Assembly (NCBI GenBank): GCA_023846275.1
Contig: JAIUJO010000158.1
Span: 529,528-593,527, forward strand
Direction: 5' to 3'
DNA: 64,000 nt
Origin: Vanilla planifolia
Taxonomy: Eukaryota; Streptophyta; Magnoliopsida; Asparagales; Orchidaceae
In this document: in pieces, positions 13,521 to 28,245 of the stretch
Position numbering within the stretch: position 1 is the stretch's first letter
Layout of the letters: each line of letters opens with the position of its first letter
The notes under the pieces: generated by a model
The model's input: only the letters and a program-made list of their open reading frames with translations
Database searches by the model: none
What the model was told of the DNA's origin: nothing
Program-made: the position numbers and the translations under genes

Positions 13521-16500
13521 ATATCTATTTACATAAAATTGAGGAAATAATGTTTTATTATTTATGTTTATTTGTTTTAGAAATTCATAATAATTTGAAG
13601 TAGAATCTAATTAAGTTGAAACAATTTCATTGGACTCATCTGAAATCACTCTGTTTTACTAAAAGTAATCTATTTTACATCTCTAAGTATTTCTGTTCTT
13701 AGGCTTTGATATGCTTTGGAAGAGATATCAATTTATACATGGTCTAATGATTGAGGATGTGGCCTTCAGTCCTCATAGTATATTATATTGCAACTGTCTT
13801 ATAAAATTTATCTTATTTTTTAAAATATTTTCCTTTAAATTAGCTAAATTATTTTATAACTCTAACTATCCTCTAATGTCACAATTTCATCACTTGATTT
13901 GTTTGTAATACATTCCTTCAATTTATCTTATTTTAGCTTTACCACATATTTGACAATACATAAAAAAAATAATTAGTTACTATATATGCTTGTTTACTTT
14001 GCTAAAGAATAGTAATTCCAAAAAGGATTTTTGATTGAGACAAAACAAATATCATTAGACTTATCTGAATGAACTCTATTTAATAGAAAATTCACTTTAA
14101 TATTTTAAATTTTTTTATTTTCCTTAATTTTAGCATGCTTTATAAGAATTATGATTCCTACAAAATTTGATTATCAAGGACATTGCATTTTATCTCTTTT
14201 GTATTTTGGAATGAAACTTTCTTGTATAATGTATCGTATTTTTTTCAATTATCTTGCTTTGATTTGATTATATTACGATGAAATTCTAATTATACTCTTA
14301 TGTGATCTTTTTCATATATTTTGTTTGGTTATGTTACATTACATCAATTTATGTCATTTAATCTTTAACATACATTCACTTAATATTAAAGTAGAATTTA
14401 ATTATTATTATTATTATTTGTTTAATTTGGTGATTCACTGTATTTTGATAAGAGGTCTGATCAAAATGAAACAAACAACATTGAACTCAACTTGAGGAGC
14501 CTTTATTGTTGAATACTTGTTCTTATATTCTATTTAAATATTTTATTTTCAACAATTTTGGCTAATCTTAAAAATCATTTTGATTCTAACATTCTTTGAT
14601 AATTAATGATATAACCCTCAATCTCTTTAACATATTTAAATACAATATTCTCTTATAATGTATCTCATTTTCTCAAATTACTCATTTATATTTGATTTTA
14701 TTTCTTTAACATTATAAATTACTTTAGGCATAAACTTTTGATGATTTTTATTTTATTATATTATATTACTTCAATTTATCTTATTTCAACTTCACTATAT
14801 ATTTAATTAATTTTAAAATTATATTTTATAACTAGTTATTTCTTTATTTCATAATTTATCGTAACTCCAAATGACGTCTGCTCAAGATGAAAAACATTTT
14901 GGACTCATCTCGAAGAGCTCTACCAAATTAAATAATGATTTTTATATTTTTTGAAATTTAATTTTTTTTTTTTGTTCATGTTTTATAAGACTCTTTAATT
15001 TGTACCTCATATAATAATCAAATATTTATACCTGATCCCCTTGACATCTTGAAATGTAATTTCGTTGTACAATTCATCTCATTCCTTCAAATTGTTGTCT
15101 TTTTGTTATATAAATATGTAACTCTAAATCGTCTAATATGTAATTCTTACAAGTCTTTAATTTTGTTCTATTCAACTACTTTAATTTATCTCATTCCAAA
15201 TGAGGTTAATTAAATATTCATTTTTAATATTTTCTATATTATTAATTTTCTTTTGTTTTGGCTTGCTTATAACATATTTTGATTCATAATTAACTTGATA
15301 ATCAAGAATTTCACAATAGGCCTCTTTCGTATCTTGTAATGCAACATTCCCAAAAAAATTATCTAATTTTTTAAAACTTTTCACAATATTGCTATTATAT
15401 TTCAATGTAACTCAATATCTCTTATGAGGTGAACATAACAACACTTTTTTTGGGTTAAACTACACAACTTCTATTTATAATTTTTTCTAATTTAATATAT
15501 AATAATATAATATTAAAAAATAATTCATTATTTTTATGCTTTTTTGATAAAGGGGTAACAATTGTCATGAAGTCTTCTCAAAGAGCTATATAACATAAAA
15601 ATCTTTATTTTTATATTTTTTATTATTTTCTTAGTGTTTTTGTTTACTTTTTGAGATATTTCAACTTTTACTTGACTTGATAATAAAAAATGTTACATAC
15701 AACCTCCTTTGCATTCAAAATAATAATTTTCTATTAGTTTATCTGATTTCTTAAAAACATTTTTATTTGATTTGTGTGTTACTATCTAACTAGAAATTTT
15801 CTCTAGTGTGACCACTAGATCCCTTACGTTTGGTACTAGTACATTCCTTGAATTAAACTCATTTTAGCTCCAATATATTTTTATTTAATATTAAAATGAT
15901 AACCTTTTATTATATACACTTATTTAATTTATTAAATAATAGTAATTCTAGTTGAGTACTAATGGACACGAAATAGTTGTCATTAGACTCATCATGATAA
16001 GCTCATTCCAACTAAATTTTTTGTTTTGCTTTTTAAATATTTTTTATGATTTTAATATACTTCATGAGACATGTAATTCAGACTTGATTAATGATCAAGA
16101 TTATTACTCTTGATCTCTTCAAAAAATTGGAATGCATATTTCCCATAAAATTTGTCTTATTTCAAATTTCTAGCATTGATTTTGTTTTATTCTATGAGTT
16201 TGTAGTTCTTCTTTTGTGTGACCTTAACATTATTGTAATTTATTTGGATTGCGTTCATTCAATTTATCACATTTTAGTGTTATTATTACTTGTGCTTATC
16301 ACTATGGTAGTTCATAGCAATTCTAAATGTGATCTACCTAAGACAAAATAAAACTCATTGGACTTGCTTCTATTAGTTTTACCCAATTAGATTTTGTATT
16401 TTATACTTTTAAATATTTTATTATTTTTCTCTCATACCTAATTTTATGATTAAACAAATTCCACTTGTTCCTCTTAGCATCTAAGAATGCATATTTCCCT

Positions 16501-19500
16501 AAACATTTCTCATTTATTCAAATTTTTTGTTTAATCTAGTCATATTGTTTTGTATCTCTAAATTTTCTCACTTATGACATTAATGTTTTTTTATTCGGTT
16601 ATATCAGATTGTTTTAATTTATCTAACATTTTTATAATATATATTTAATTAATTCTAAAATAATAATTTTTTTTACTTGTTTCGATTTACTTTCTTAGTC
16701 CTTTGTAATTCAAAATGAGATTCCATCGAGTTTAATGAGACATCATTGGACTTGTTTGGAATTCTTTTTATATGTTTTTGAAAATATTTTATTTTTAACA
16801 AATTGTGCATGTTTTATGTCTCATTTTTATTCACAAATGATTTGATGATTGAGAATGTTATGCTTGATCTTCTCAGTATCATTGAAAGCAATATTTTCAT
16901 GAACTTAATCTCATTTCTTTAAATTGTTATCTTTTATTAGGTTGTTTTACTTTGTAACCCTAATTCTCATTTGATTTGACTTAACATCACTTAAATTTTG
17001 TTGTATTGAAACACTTTCTTTCATAAAATTATAGTTTTATTAAATTTTTACTTAATATAATTAAAATAACTTATTATTTATGCTTATTTAATTTTTAGTT
17101 CATAGTAATTCTAGATGAGCTTAAATCAAAATGAAAAGATTTTCAATAGACTTGTATTCATGATCTTTAGACATTTAAAGTTTATTTGTTTCTTATATAT
17201 TTCATTTCGAAGGATGATTACACAATTTATGAGGTGTATTAATTGGAACGGATTTGATGATCATGCATATTACATTCCATCTACCTAGTAACTTGGAATG
17301 GAACTTTACCTTTCAATTTACATAACTTATTTAAAGTTATCTATGATTTATTTAAACTACAATAAAATTTGAGATATCATATTGTGTGACCTCCACATTG
17401 CATTGATTAGATTTAATTACATAGCTTAAATTTATTCCTTTTATGGTTTAAAATATATTTATATAATATTAAAATAATAATTTATTATTGTTTTTCCATA
17501 TTTATCTCGATAATTCATAGTAATCAAAAATGATGTCTAAATAAGAGGATAGAAATGTTGTTAAACATATTTATCTCATTTCTTATATATTTTGGATTAA
17601 AAATCTCTACAATATTTATATGGCATTTTGATTCCTACCTAATATGATGATTAACGATGCTATTCTCCATCACCTTATTACTTGGAATGCAACTTTCTTT
17701 TACAACTTATTTCATTTCCTAAAATATTTTACTTTGATTTCATTTTGATTATTATGTAACTCTAAATCTCCTCATATGAAACCATTTCATCACTTGCAAT
17801 TAGTTATATTAAATTGGTTCACTTAATCTCATTTCAACTTTAATATATTTTGTTAAATATTAAAATAATAATTTAATTATTTACACTAATTTATGTTTTT
17901 AGTTTTTTATAAATCTAAAAAATTTTTTATTGAGATGAAAAAATCTTTGCTATCCTCTTCTCGGTGAGTCTACCCAATTATGTTGTCATATATATAATTT
18001 TTAAATTTTTATTGGCATGCTTAACAAGGTGTTTTAAATTGTAACTTTTTTAATTCTTAATGATTATACTATCGTTCTCTTTCTTTTCTTGGAATATAAC
18101 TTTCTCAAAAATTCCATCATATATCTTCTAGAGTTCTCTAATTTTTTTTATATTATGTTTAATTAATTAATCTCATGTAAGTATTAATATATATTTACTT
18201 AATATTAAAATAATAATTAATTTTTCTTTTTTGTTTACTTTTTTACTTATTGTAGTTCCAATTGTGCTCTGTTTGAGATGTAAGAGATGTCATGGAATTT
18301 TCTTGACGTGTTATATCAAATAAAAGTTGTTAAGTTTATAAATTTTTATTTCCAGTGCTTTAGCATGATTTTTGAGATATTTAAATTTTTATTTATTTTT
18401 ATAAAATATTTTCCACTGGATTTCTTATTATCTCATAATTGAACGTTTTCATTCAATTTATCCAAAATTTTTCAAAGCGTTGCTTTGGAGTACTTTTAAT
18501 AATATGTGTCTCCAAGCTTTCTCTTGTATCCCATAAATTACATTCTTTTACTTATATTACATTGCTTCAATTTAATATTTTATCATTAATATTTATTTAA
18601 TTAATATTAAAAAATGGTATTTTTAAATTAATAATGATTATTTATGTTGTAATTAATGGTAATCCAAATTGAGCACCCTTCAAGATGAAATAGCCATCGT
18701 TGGAAAAATTCCGATAAGCTCCATCTAATTAAATATTTGTTTTTATTTTTACATATATTATATCTTTGGGTTTTTGGATGCTTTATGAGATATTCAATTT
18801 GTACCTTATTTGATGAATGAGGATGTCAAACTCGATCTCCTTTGTACCTTATAATGCAACTTTCATATAAAATTTTTCTTATTTATTGACAATTTAACTT
18901 TGATTTGGTTATATTACTATGAAATTCTAATTCTTCTCATGTGTGTCCTTAAAATTTCTTTGATTTCTATTTATTATATTAGTTATATTTATCACATTTT
19001 GGCTTTGTTATATATTTGTTCAAATTTAAAATAATAATGTATTATCTTTTTGCGGTTATGTGCTTTGATAATTAACATTGAATATACACATTATCAGACC
19101 GATAATAAGAATAACCAATGGACTAGTCTTTGTGAGCTCTATCCAATTAAATCTTGAATTTTATATTTTTAAATATTTTATTATTTATAATTTAAGCATG
19201 TTTTGACTCATACAAATTTCAATGATCAAAGATAAACTTGTTCTTCTTTGTATCTTAGAATAAAACATTCCCAAATAATTTATCTCATTTATTCAAAAGT
19301 TTTGCTTTAATTTGGTAATATTACTTTCTGACTCTAAATATTCCCTCTTGAGTCCTTTGCATGTTTTTTATTTGGTTAATATTATTTTGTTTAAAATTAT
19401 CTCATTCTAGTTTTAATATATATATTTATATAATATTAAAATAGTAATTTTATTTTTACCTATGAAAATTCATTTTCTTAGTTTATTGTAGTTCAAAATG

Positions 19501-22500
19501 TGATCTGACTAAGATGACTCAAATGTAATTGCACTAGTCCTTCCCAGCTCCACAAAAATAAATACCACTTTTAATATCTTTTAATATGTTATTTTCAAGA
19601 AATTTTATATATTTTACAATATATTTTGATTCTTACATGATGTAGTAAGAAGGAATGTTATATTTGAACTACTTAGTATCATTGAACACAATATTTTCAT
19701 AAACATTATATCATTTCTTTAATTTTTTTTTCCAATGATTTGGGTATGTTACTTTCTAACACTAATTCTCTTGTTGTGTGACCATAACATCACTTTAGTT
19801 TGGTTAAATAAAATTTTCATTTCTATCTCATTTTATCATTATTAAATATTTACTTAAAATAAGAAAATTAATTTATTGTTATTTATGCATATTTAATTTT
19901 TTTAATTAGTAGTAACTCTATATGAGGTCTAATTGAAATGAAAGAAAGACTAACCTTGATGGTCTTCATCCAGTTAAATTTAAAATATTTTATTTTAAGA
20001 TATTATTTTTATGATTTTCAAATAGTTTACAAGGCATTCGAATTTATACATGATTTGACATTCTAAGGTGTTACACTCAATCTATCTTATATCTTGGAAT
20101 GGAAATATCCTTTACAATATATTTAATTTCTTCAAGTTTTTCTCATTCATTTGTTATACTATAATGAAACTCCAATTAACCACTTTTTTAATTTTAACAT
20201 CTCTTTTGTTAGTTCAAACTATATTACTTCAATTTTATACTTAAAATTTGAAGTATATTTACATAATATTAATTTAAAATTTTGTTGTTATTTATGCTTT
20301 TTTATTTAATTTATAATAATTTGAAATGATATCTGACCAACATTAGACAAACATGGTTAAACACATTTGGGTTAGTTTTATAAAATTAAATATTATTTTT
20401 ATATTTTTGAATATTTTGTTTTATAAGATTTTTTGATAACCTACTTAGCATTTTTACTTATAGTTGATTTTATGATTGACGATGTTATTATCAATCTGTT
20501 GAGTAATTGGATTGTAACATTCCCATAAAATTTGTATCATTTTTCCAAAGCTTTCTCTTTTATTACATTATATTACTTCGTAAATGTTACTCTCGACTTG
20601 TGGGACCATTACATGAATTTCAATTTCTTATATTACATTGATTTCATTTATTTTTTTAGAACTTTAGTATTTATTTTTTAAATATTAAGAAATATTTATT
20701 TATTATTTTGCTCTTATTTACTTTTGTAATTAAATGTAATTCCAAATGTTGTTCAATTGAGATGAAGAAAGTCATAGAGTCATCTTTATGATCTCTATTC
20801 AATTAAGTTTTCAAATTTACATTTTTAGAATTTTTTTTTTTGACATACTCTATGAGATAATTTGAATTGTAACTTATTTAATGATTATGGCTGTTACCAA
20901 CAATCTATTTAGTATATTGGAATGGAACTTTCTAATATAATTAACTCATTTTCTCATTTTTTTAAATTTTGTTATAACATATTTTTTAATTTTATCTTAT
21001 TTCAAAATTGAAATTTTTTTTTCATATTATTAAAATTATACTTTATTTTTATTTTATTTATTTATTTTCGTATTCATATTTATTTAAAAAATTTTGTCCA
21101 TGATGTAATGATCACTATAGAACTGGTATTGCAGGGTAATTCTAAAAAGATACCTGTTTTCATATTTTTTTATTTTTTCTATTATCTTGGAATGATTTTA
21201 AGACATTTCAACTCATACCTACTTTGATGATAACCAATGTTACAATCAATCTCCTTAATATGAAAAAAGTAAACCTTTTTTTAGGTTATCTTATTTCTTT
21301 AAATATTTAACTTTGATTTTATTTTATTAATATTTAACACCAAATTTACTCTTATGTGACTTTTACATCTCTTTCAAATGCTCACATTACATTAATTCAA
21401 TTCAACGCGTTCTATCTTTGATATTTATTTTTTTAATATTTAAAATGATAATTGTTTTTATTGATGCTAATTTACTATGGTAATTAAATGTAATTCCAAA
21501 GAAGCTCCACTCAGTGAAACAAATTTCATCGATATACTCTTCTCGACAAGCACATTCAAATTATTTTTTTTTATTCTTAACTAATTTGATGATCGTAGAA
21601 ACTACAACAATTTCTATAAGTTTTTTATTTTTATTTGACCACATTAATTTGCTACAAAAATCTCATCTTGCATTACATAGCTTTTAATTGGTTATGTTAC
21701 ATATATTTAATTTATCTTATTTATTTTTATTATAATATTTTTTTATATATTAAAAAAATTAATATTATTTATACTTATTTACTTTGGTAAATTGTAGTTA
21801 TTTTGAATTACCTACAATCGACAACAAACAAATGTCGTCGAACTCATCTTGACAAGCTCCATCTTATAAAATATTAATTTTTATGTCTTGAAATATTTTA
21901 TTTTCTATTGTATTTGTAGGCTTTAGAACAAATTCTTACTCATACAATATTTTACAATTAAATATATTGCCTCAAACTCCTCGACTACTTGCAATGTTTT
22001 GCTTAGATTTTGTAATATTAAAATGAAATTGTAAATCTCCTCCATGTGACATTGACAACACTTTGATTTGTTGGAACAACAATTCTTTAGTTTTTCTCAC
22101 TTTAGCTTTAGCATATTTCTAATTAATATAATAATTGTAATTTAATATTATTGGTTGTTATTTACTTCAAAAATTCTTAGTAAATCCAAATGAGGTTCTC
22201 TGGAGAGGAAATAAAAGTCAATGGACTAGTCTCCAAGTGTTGTATCTATTAAATATTAAATGATATATTTTTAAAAAATATATTTTTTGGGGAAATATTT
22301 TATATATTTCAACTAGTACCTAATTTAACAATGATAAAGTTATACTCTATCCCTTTGTACCGTGGAATGTAACTTCGTTACAAAATTTATCTTTTTTCAA
22401 CAATGTTTTTGTTTTGATATGTTTATTTTACGATATAACACTAAATGTCCAATCGTATGAGATTTTTTTTTCTAATACATTGATTAAATCTTTTTATCTC

Positions 22501-25500
22501 ATTTTTGCCTTAATATATATCTATTTAATATCAAAATAATAATTTGTTATTTTGTATGCCTATTTATTAATGTTATTTGTAGTTAATTTCAAGAAAGGAC
22601 TAATCAAGACGAAACTAACATTGTTTACTTGTCTCGAAGAGCTCTCTGCAATTAAGAGTTAAATTAATGTTTTAGTTTCTAAAAATTCGGCAAACTTTAT
22701 GAGAAATTTTTATTCAAACCTTATTTGTCTATCAAGGATGTTATACTCAATATGCTTAGCATGTAGCAATGAAACTTTCTTATAAAACTTATCTAATTTC
22801 TACAAAAATTTTTTATTTATTTTGTTTTTTTACTATAAAACTTTAATTCACTTCTTGTATGATCTTTGTATTGTTTTGGTTTGGTTATATAATATTACTT
22901 CAATTTCATCTTATTTTGTGTTAATTATATGTTTAGTTAGTATTAAAATAATACTTTAATAATATTTTATCTTCTTTAATTTTGTAATTTGCCCTAATTC
23001 TAGACTAGATATGATTGACAAGAAAAAAATTTTATTTAACTCCAATATTTATTTTTATAATTTTCAAATATTTTCTTAAAAGATTTTCTATCTTTTTGTG
23101 AGATTTTTTTATTTGTACCAAATTTAAGCATTGAATATGCTTTGCTCTATTGTAGTTCTATCCTAAAATACAACTTTCACACTTAATTTATCTTATTTCC
23201 TACCAAGTGTGTCCTTTGCATTTCTTTGATTTTCTTAAATAACACATTTTAGCTTTAATATATATTATTTAAAATTAAAAAAATAATTTATTATTATTTA
23301 AGCTTTGTTAATTTTGAAATTCATATATTTTCAAAATAAGGGTATATCAAGATAAAAAAAATGTCATTTGGTTCATCTCAAGTAATACTATCAAATTTAA
23401 TATTGATGTTAATTTTTTAAAATATTTTATATTTAATGATTATAGGTTTTTTTTACAAGAGATTTCAATTTGTCCTTAACTTGTTAGTTGCTAATGTTGC
23501 AACTGATCTCCATAGAATCTTGTAATGTAATTTTACGAAGTAATTTTTCTCATTTTTTAGGTAGTTTTCTTTGATTTGCCTATATTACTACATAATTTTA
23601 ATTCTTCTCACAGGTGACATTTACATCATTTTTACATAGTCACATAAAATAGTTTGAATTTTTCTTAGTACAACTCTATTATATATTTATTTATTATTAA
23701 AATCATAATTAATTATTATTTATTCTTTTTTATTTTATCAATTAATAACAATTCCAAACATGGTTTTGTTTGTACAAAAGAAATGTCGTTGGAGTCATCC
23801 TATTGAGGTTTATCATAAATAAAAATTCATTTTCGTATTTTTTAAATATTTTATTTTATAAGACTTTTGTATGCATTATAAAACATTTCATTTTATTGCT
23901 AATTTAATGGTAGAAGACATCACCCTTTTTTTCTCAGCAATTTGTAATGCAATAGTCCCCTTTAATTTATCTTATTTCTTCAAATGTTTTATTTTTATAT
24001 AGATATATATTACTTTATAACTATAAACCTGCCTTTAGATGTGCTTTATGTCACTTAGATTAATTTATATTACAATTCTTCTCTTTAGCTTAATTTATTT
24101 TTCATAAATGTTTGCTTAATTTTGAAAAAAAAATTGTTATTATTTATGTATATCTACTATTGCAATTCAAAGTAAATTCAAACATGGTTTCATCAGAATA
24201 AAGCATGTCATTAGTCTAATCTTGGTGAACTCTATGGAAATCAATATTTATTTTTAAATTTTTTTAATTATTTTATTTTCTATTGTTTTGTCAAGCCTAA
24301 TAAGAAATTTTAATTAATACCTCATTCGATAATCAAGGATGTTACACACAATCTCCTTAGCATCCTGGAGCGTAACTATCCAGCACAACTTTTCTCATAT
24401 TTTAAATTTTTTTTGTTTGTTTATATTACTATGTAACTCTAAATCTCCAATAAATGACCATTTCAATACTTTGTTTAAAGTACATTACAATTCTTGAATT
24501 AATCACATTTTATTTTTTAATATATTTAATAAATATTAAATTTATAGCTTTCTATTTGTATTTTTTTACCTTCAAAATATGTAGTAATTCAAATGGCAGT
24601 TGGTTCAATATGAAACAAACATCATTGAAATTGTATCAATAAGTTCTATCCAATTAGATATAATTTATATAAATTTAACTTTGTTTTATGGCTTTTGAAA
24701 GCTTTATGAGATATTTTTTATGGCTTTAAATATTATTTTCTCCTAAGTATCTTGGAATGAGCTTTCCTTTATAATTCATCTTATTTCATCAAATCTTATT
24801 CTAATACTCTAATTCTCCTCCCTTGTGATCTTTATATTACTTTGACTTTTTTATATTATATTTTTCTTTAATTTATATTATTATATCTTTAACATATATA
24901 TCTACATAATGTAGAAATAATAAATTTTTTTTATTTAGATTTTTTACTTTGTTAGTTCAAAGTAATTCTAAATGAGTTTCCATTTAGATTAAATAAACAT
25001 CATTAGGCTTTCATTGATAATTTTTGTCTGTTAAGTATTCATTTTATATTTTTAAACATTTAATATTTTATGATTTCTCTATATTTTATGATACATTTGA
25101 ATTTTTAATGGAATGCAACTTTGTCGTACTATTGATATGATTTCTTGAAATTGATTTTTTTGATATGGTTATATTACTTGATAGATCAAAACCTCCGCCA
25201 TTACGAGCTCTATATTGCCATTAATATTTTATATTACATTAATTTTATTTATCTCTTTTCAAGTTTAGTTTTTATTCCAATTCTTTATCTCTCTTCAACT
25301 CTAATTTTTGTCTCATGTGATGCCTACATCAATTTGATTTTGTTATATTACATGGATTCCATTAATCTCATTATGTTATATTTAATCTTATTTTGCCTTA
25401 TTTACTTTAGTAATTCATAATAATGTCAAACAAAGATTGATCGAGATGAAAAAAATTTATTAAACTCATCTTAAGAAGCTCAAACAAAAAACATTTTTAT

Positions 25501-28214
25501 TTTTGTATGTCTAAAATTTTTATTTGTAGGGTTTTGCCGTACCTTACGTGGTAGTTCTATTCGCATCAGATTTAGTGGTCGATAATGTTACATTAGATCT
25601 TGTTAATGTCATTAAATGAATCTTTCTATAATAATTTATCTTATTTTTTCAACATTTTTTCTTTGAATTTTTTCTTCCTTTTCCTTTAACATATTTTCAC
25701 TTTTTATTGAAATAATAGCTTATTATTATTAATTTTATTTTATATATGATAATTCTTAAAATTCCAACTAAGGTACGATTAAGACAACAAATATCATTGG
25801 ACTTGTCTCTATCAGTTCTATCCAATTAAATATTCTTCTTATTATTCTTTAAAAAAACTTTAGGATTTTTTCATTATTTGTGAAATATTTTAATTTTTAA
25901 ATGATGCGATAATGAAGGATGCAACATTCAATCCATTTAGTGTTTTGAGATATAACTTTCATGTAAAATTTATCTTAATTCGTAAAATGTTTGGCTTCGT
26001 TTTGGTTACATTGTTATTCAATTGTAAAACTCCTCTCAGGTGACATTTACATCAATTTTTTTTGGAAACATTATATTTCTTTGATTTAACATAACTTAAT
26101 AAAAAATCTAGCTTTATTATTATATTTTTCTTATTTTTTGATAATGCTTAGTAATTTTTAACAAGGTCTAATACAAATGAAGCAAATGTACCGACAAGTG
26201 TCAAAGCGAGAAAAATAAAATTTAATTTTTTCATTTCATATTTTTAAATATCTTCTTTTCTTACATTTTAGCAAGCATTATGAGGCATTTTTATTCGTAC
26301 TTGATTTTGACAATTGAGTGTATGTTACTCAGTCTTTATAGTTTCTTGAAATATAATTTATAAATTAAAATTTATTTCATTTCTTAAAATATTTTTTTTT
26401 ATTTAGACATATTAATATTTAAGTTTAAATCTTATCTTGTGTTATCTTTAAATCACTTTGTTTTGGATAATTATATTATTTCAATTTATCTTATTTTAAG
26501 TTTAAAATATTTTTACTTAATACTAAAATAGTAATTTGTTATATTATTACTTTTTTTGGCAATTCATAGTAATTCTAATGATGGTTTAATCAACAAGAAT
26601 AAAAATTTATTGAACTTGTGTTAATAAGCTCTATTTAATTAATTATTCATTTTAATAAGTTAAAGTTTTTTATTTTTTTTCATGTTTTATATGCTTTTGT
26701 ATTTTTTTACTTTTTAAGTGATTGAGAATATTGCTCTCATCCCTTTAATTTCTTGTAATGAAACTTTCTTCTACAAATTATCTAATTTTTTAAATTTTTT
26801 TTTTATTTTCTCTTATAAATTTGTGGCTTTAAATCTGATCTTTTGTGGCCTTTACATTGCTTTGATATTTTCATATGACATTGCTGTATTTTATCTCATT
26901 TCAACATTAATGCATATTTATTTATGTTAAAATAATAATTTTTTATTATTTACACTTATTTATGGTCGTAACTCATGGAAATTCTAATCAATAAAAAATA
27001 GTAATCATTAGGCATTTGTTATTGTACTAGTAATTTGATATTTAATGAGATATTTAGATTTGCACCTGCTTTAATGAGTGAGGATGTTATACTCTATCTC
27101 CTTAATTTATTCAAAAGTAACTAATGCAAATAATTTATTTCTTTTCTTAAACTTTTTTTTATTCATTTCATTATATGATTATGGAACTCTAATTCTTCTC
27201 TTGTGTGACCCATTCTTTTCTTTTATTTTGTTATATTAGGTTTCTTTAATTTATCTTCTTTCATATTTAATATATATTTACTTAAAATTAATGTAATAAA
27301 TTTTTAATTGTTTATGCATATTATCTTTTTTATTCGCAATAATTCAAAAAAAGGTGTGATTAAGAGAAAACAAATATTTTTGCACTCATCTTAACATGTT
27401 ATATCCAATTCAAAATTTATTTTAATATTTTTTAAATACTTTATTTTCATAGAGTTTTGGAGCTTTATGAAAAATTTAGATTCATACTTGATTTGTTGAT
27501 CAAAGTTGTCACACCATCTCCTTCTTATCTTGCGATACAACTATCTTGTCCATTTTATTTCATATCTTCAACTTTTTCACTCGTATTTTGTTTTGCGAAC
27601 AAGTAACACTAAATCTGCTTTCATGTGACCACTACGTCGCTATGATTTTGTTATAAATTATTTCGATTTATCTAATTTAACCTATAATAGATAGTTACAT
27701 AATATTATATTAATAATGTATTATTATTTCTACTAATTTAATCTGTTAACTTATAGTAATCCAAAATAAGGTACGATCAAGACGATATAAATGTCATTAG
27801 TCTTATCTTCATGAGATATATCAAATTAAATATTTTTTTATATTTTTAAACTTTTAATTATATATTTTGATTCCAATCTAATTTGATGATAAAGGTTGTT
27901 ACACATGATCTCGTTAGTTTCATATAATATAACTTTATCATACAAATTATCCAATTTCTTCAAAATTATAGCTTTGATTTATTTATATTATATGTAACTC
28001 AGATTCACCCATCATGTGACCATTACATTAGTTTTATTTTCTTATATTTCATGCTTACATTTATCTTATTTTATCTTTGAAATATGATTACTAAATATTA
28101 AAATTAAAATGTTTCCTTATTTATACACATTTACTCAAGTGATTAAAATTATTATAAATAAGGTTCTATAAAAATGGAACAAATATTGTTGGACTAATTC
28201 TAAAGACATTTATG

Positions 28215-28245
28215 CTATTAAATACCCATCTCGTTTTGGTGAGTC
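28215..28245. other. Left inversion junction of the satellite array
   Basis: Left of about 28,230 the unit is forward: it ends in CTATTAAATACCCAT, matching consensus CCAATTAAATATTCAT. Immediately right of it the text reads GTGAGTCCAATGACCTTTGA, which is the reverse complement of the CAAATGTCATTGGACTCA part of the monomer. No extra sequence of other origin is seen between the two, so this is a direct strand switch inside a unit. The exact base cannot be fixed by eye because of divergence. Confidence 0.75.

Larger units (their letters stand above)
1..28230 (+). repeat. Degenerate ~420-bp tandem satellite, forward block 1
   Basis: Head-to-tail copies of a very AT-rich monomer, each recognisable by the same boxes in the same order: GATGATCGAGGATGTTACA, TTGGAATGCAACTTTC, TTGATTTGGTTATATTAC, CTAAATCTCCTCTCATGTGA, a second TTGATTTGGTTATATTAC, ACTTAATATTAAAATAATAA, GATGAAACAAATGTCATTGG, then TTTTATTTTCTAGGGTTTTG. 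Laying these end to end by eye gives about 420 bp. The TTGGAATGCAAC box is clear near 97, 1089, 1858, 3012, 5564, 7543, 8641, 10074, 12846 and 12987. Neighbouring units are usually 340-430 bp apart where both landmarks survive. Copies are heavily diverged and many carry deletions, so the array is old. It starts mid-unit, so it continues to the left of the window. No gene is embedded. I do not recognise the family and assign no function; a satellite or the tandem interior of an unknown element are both possible. Confidence 0.88.
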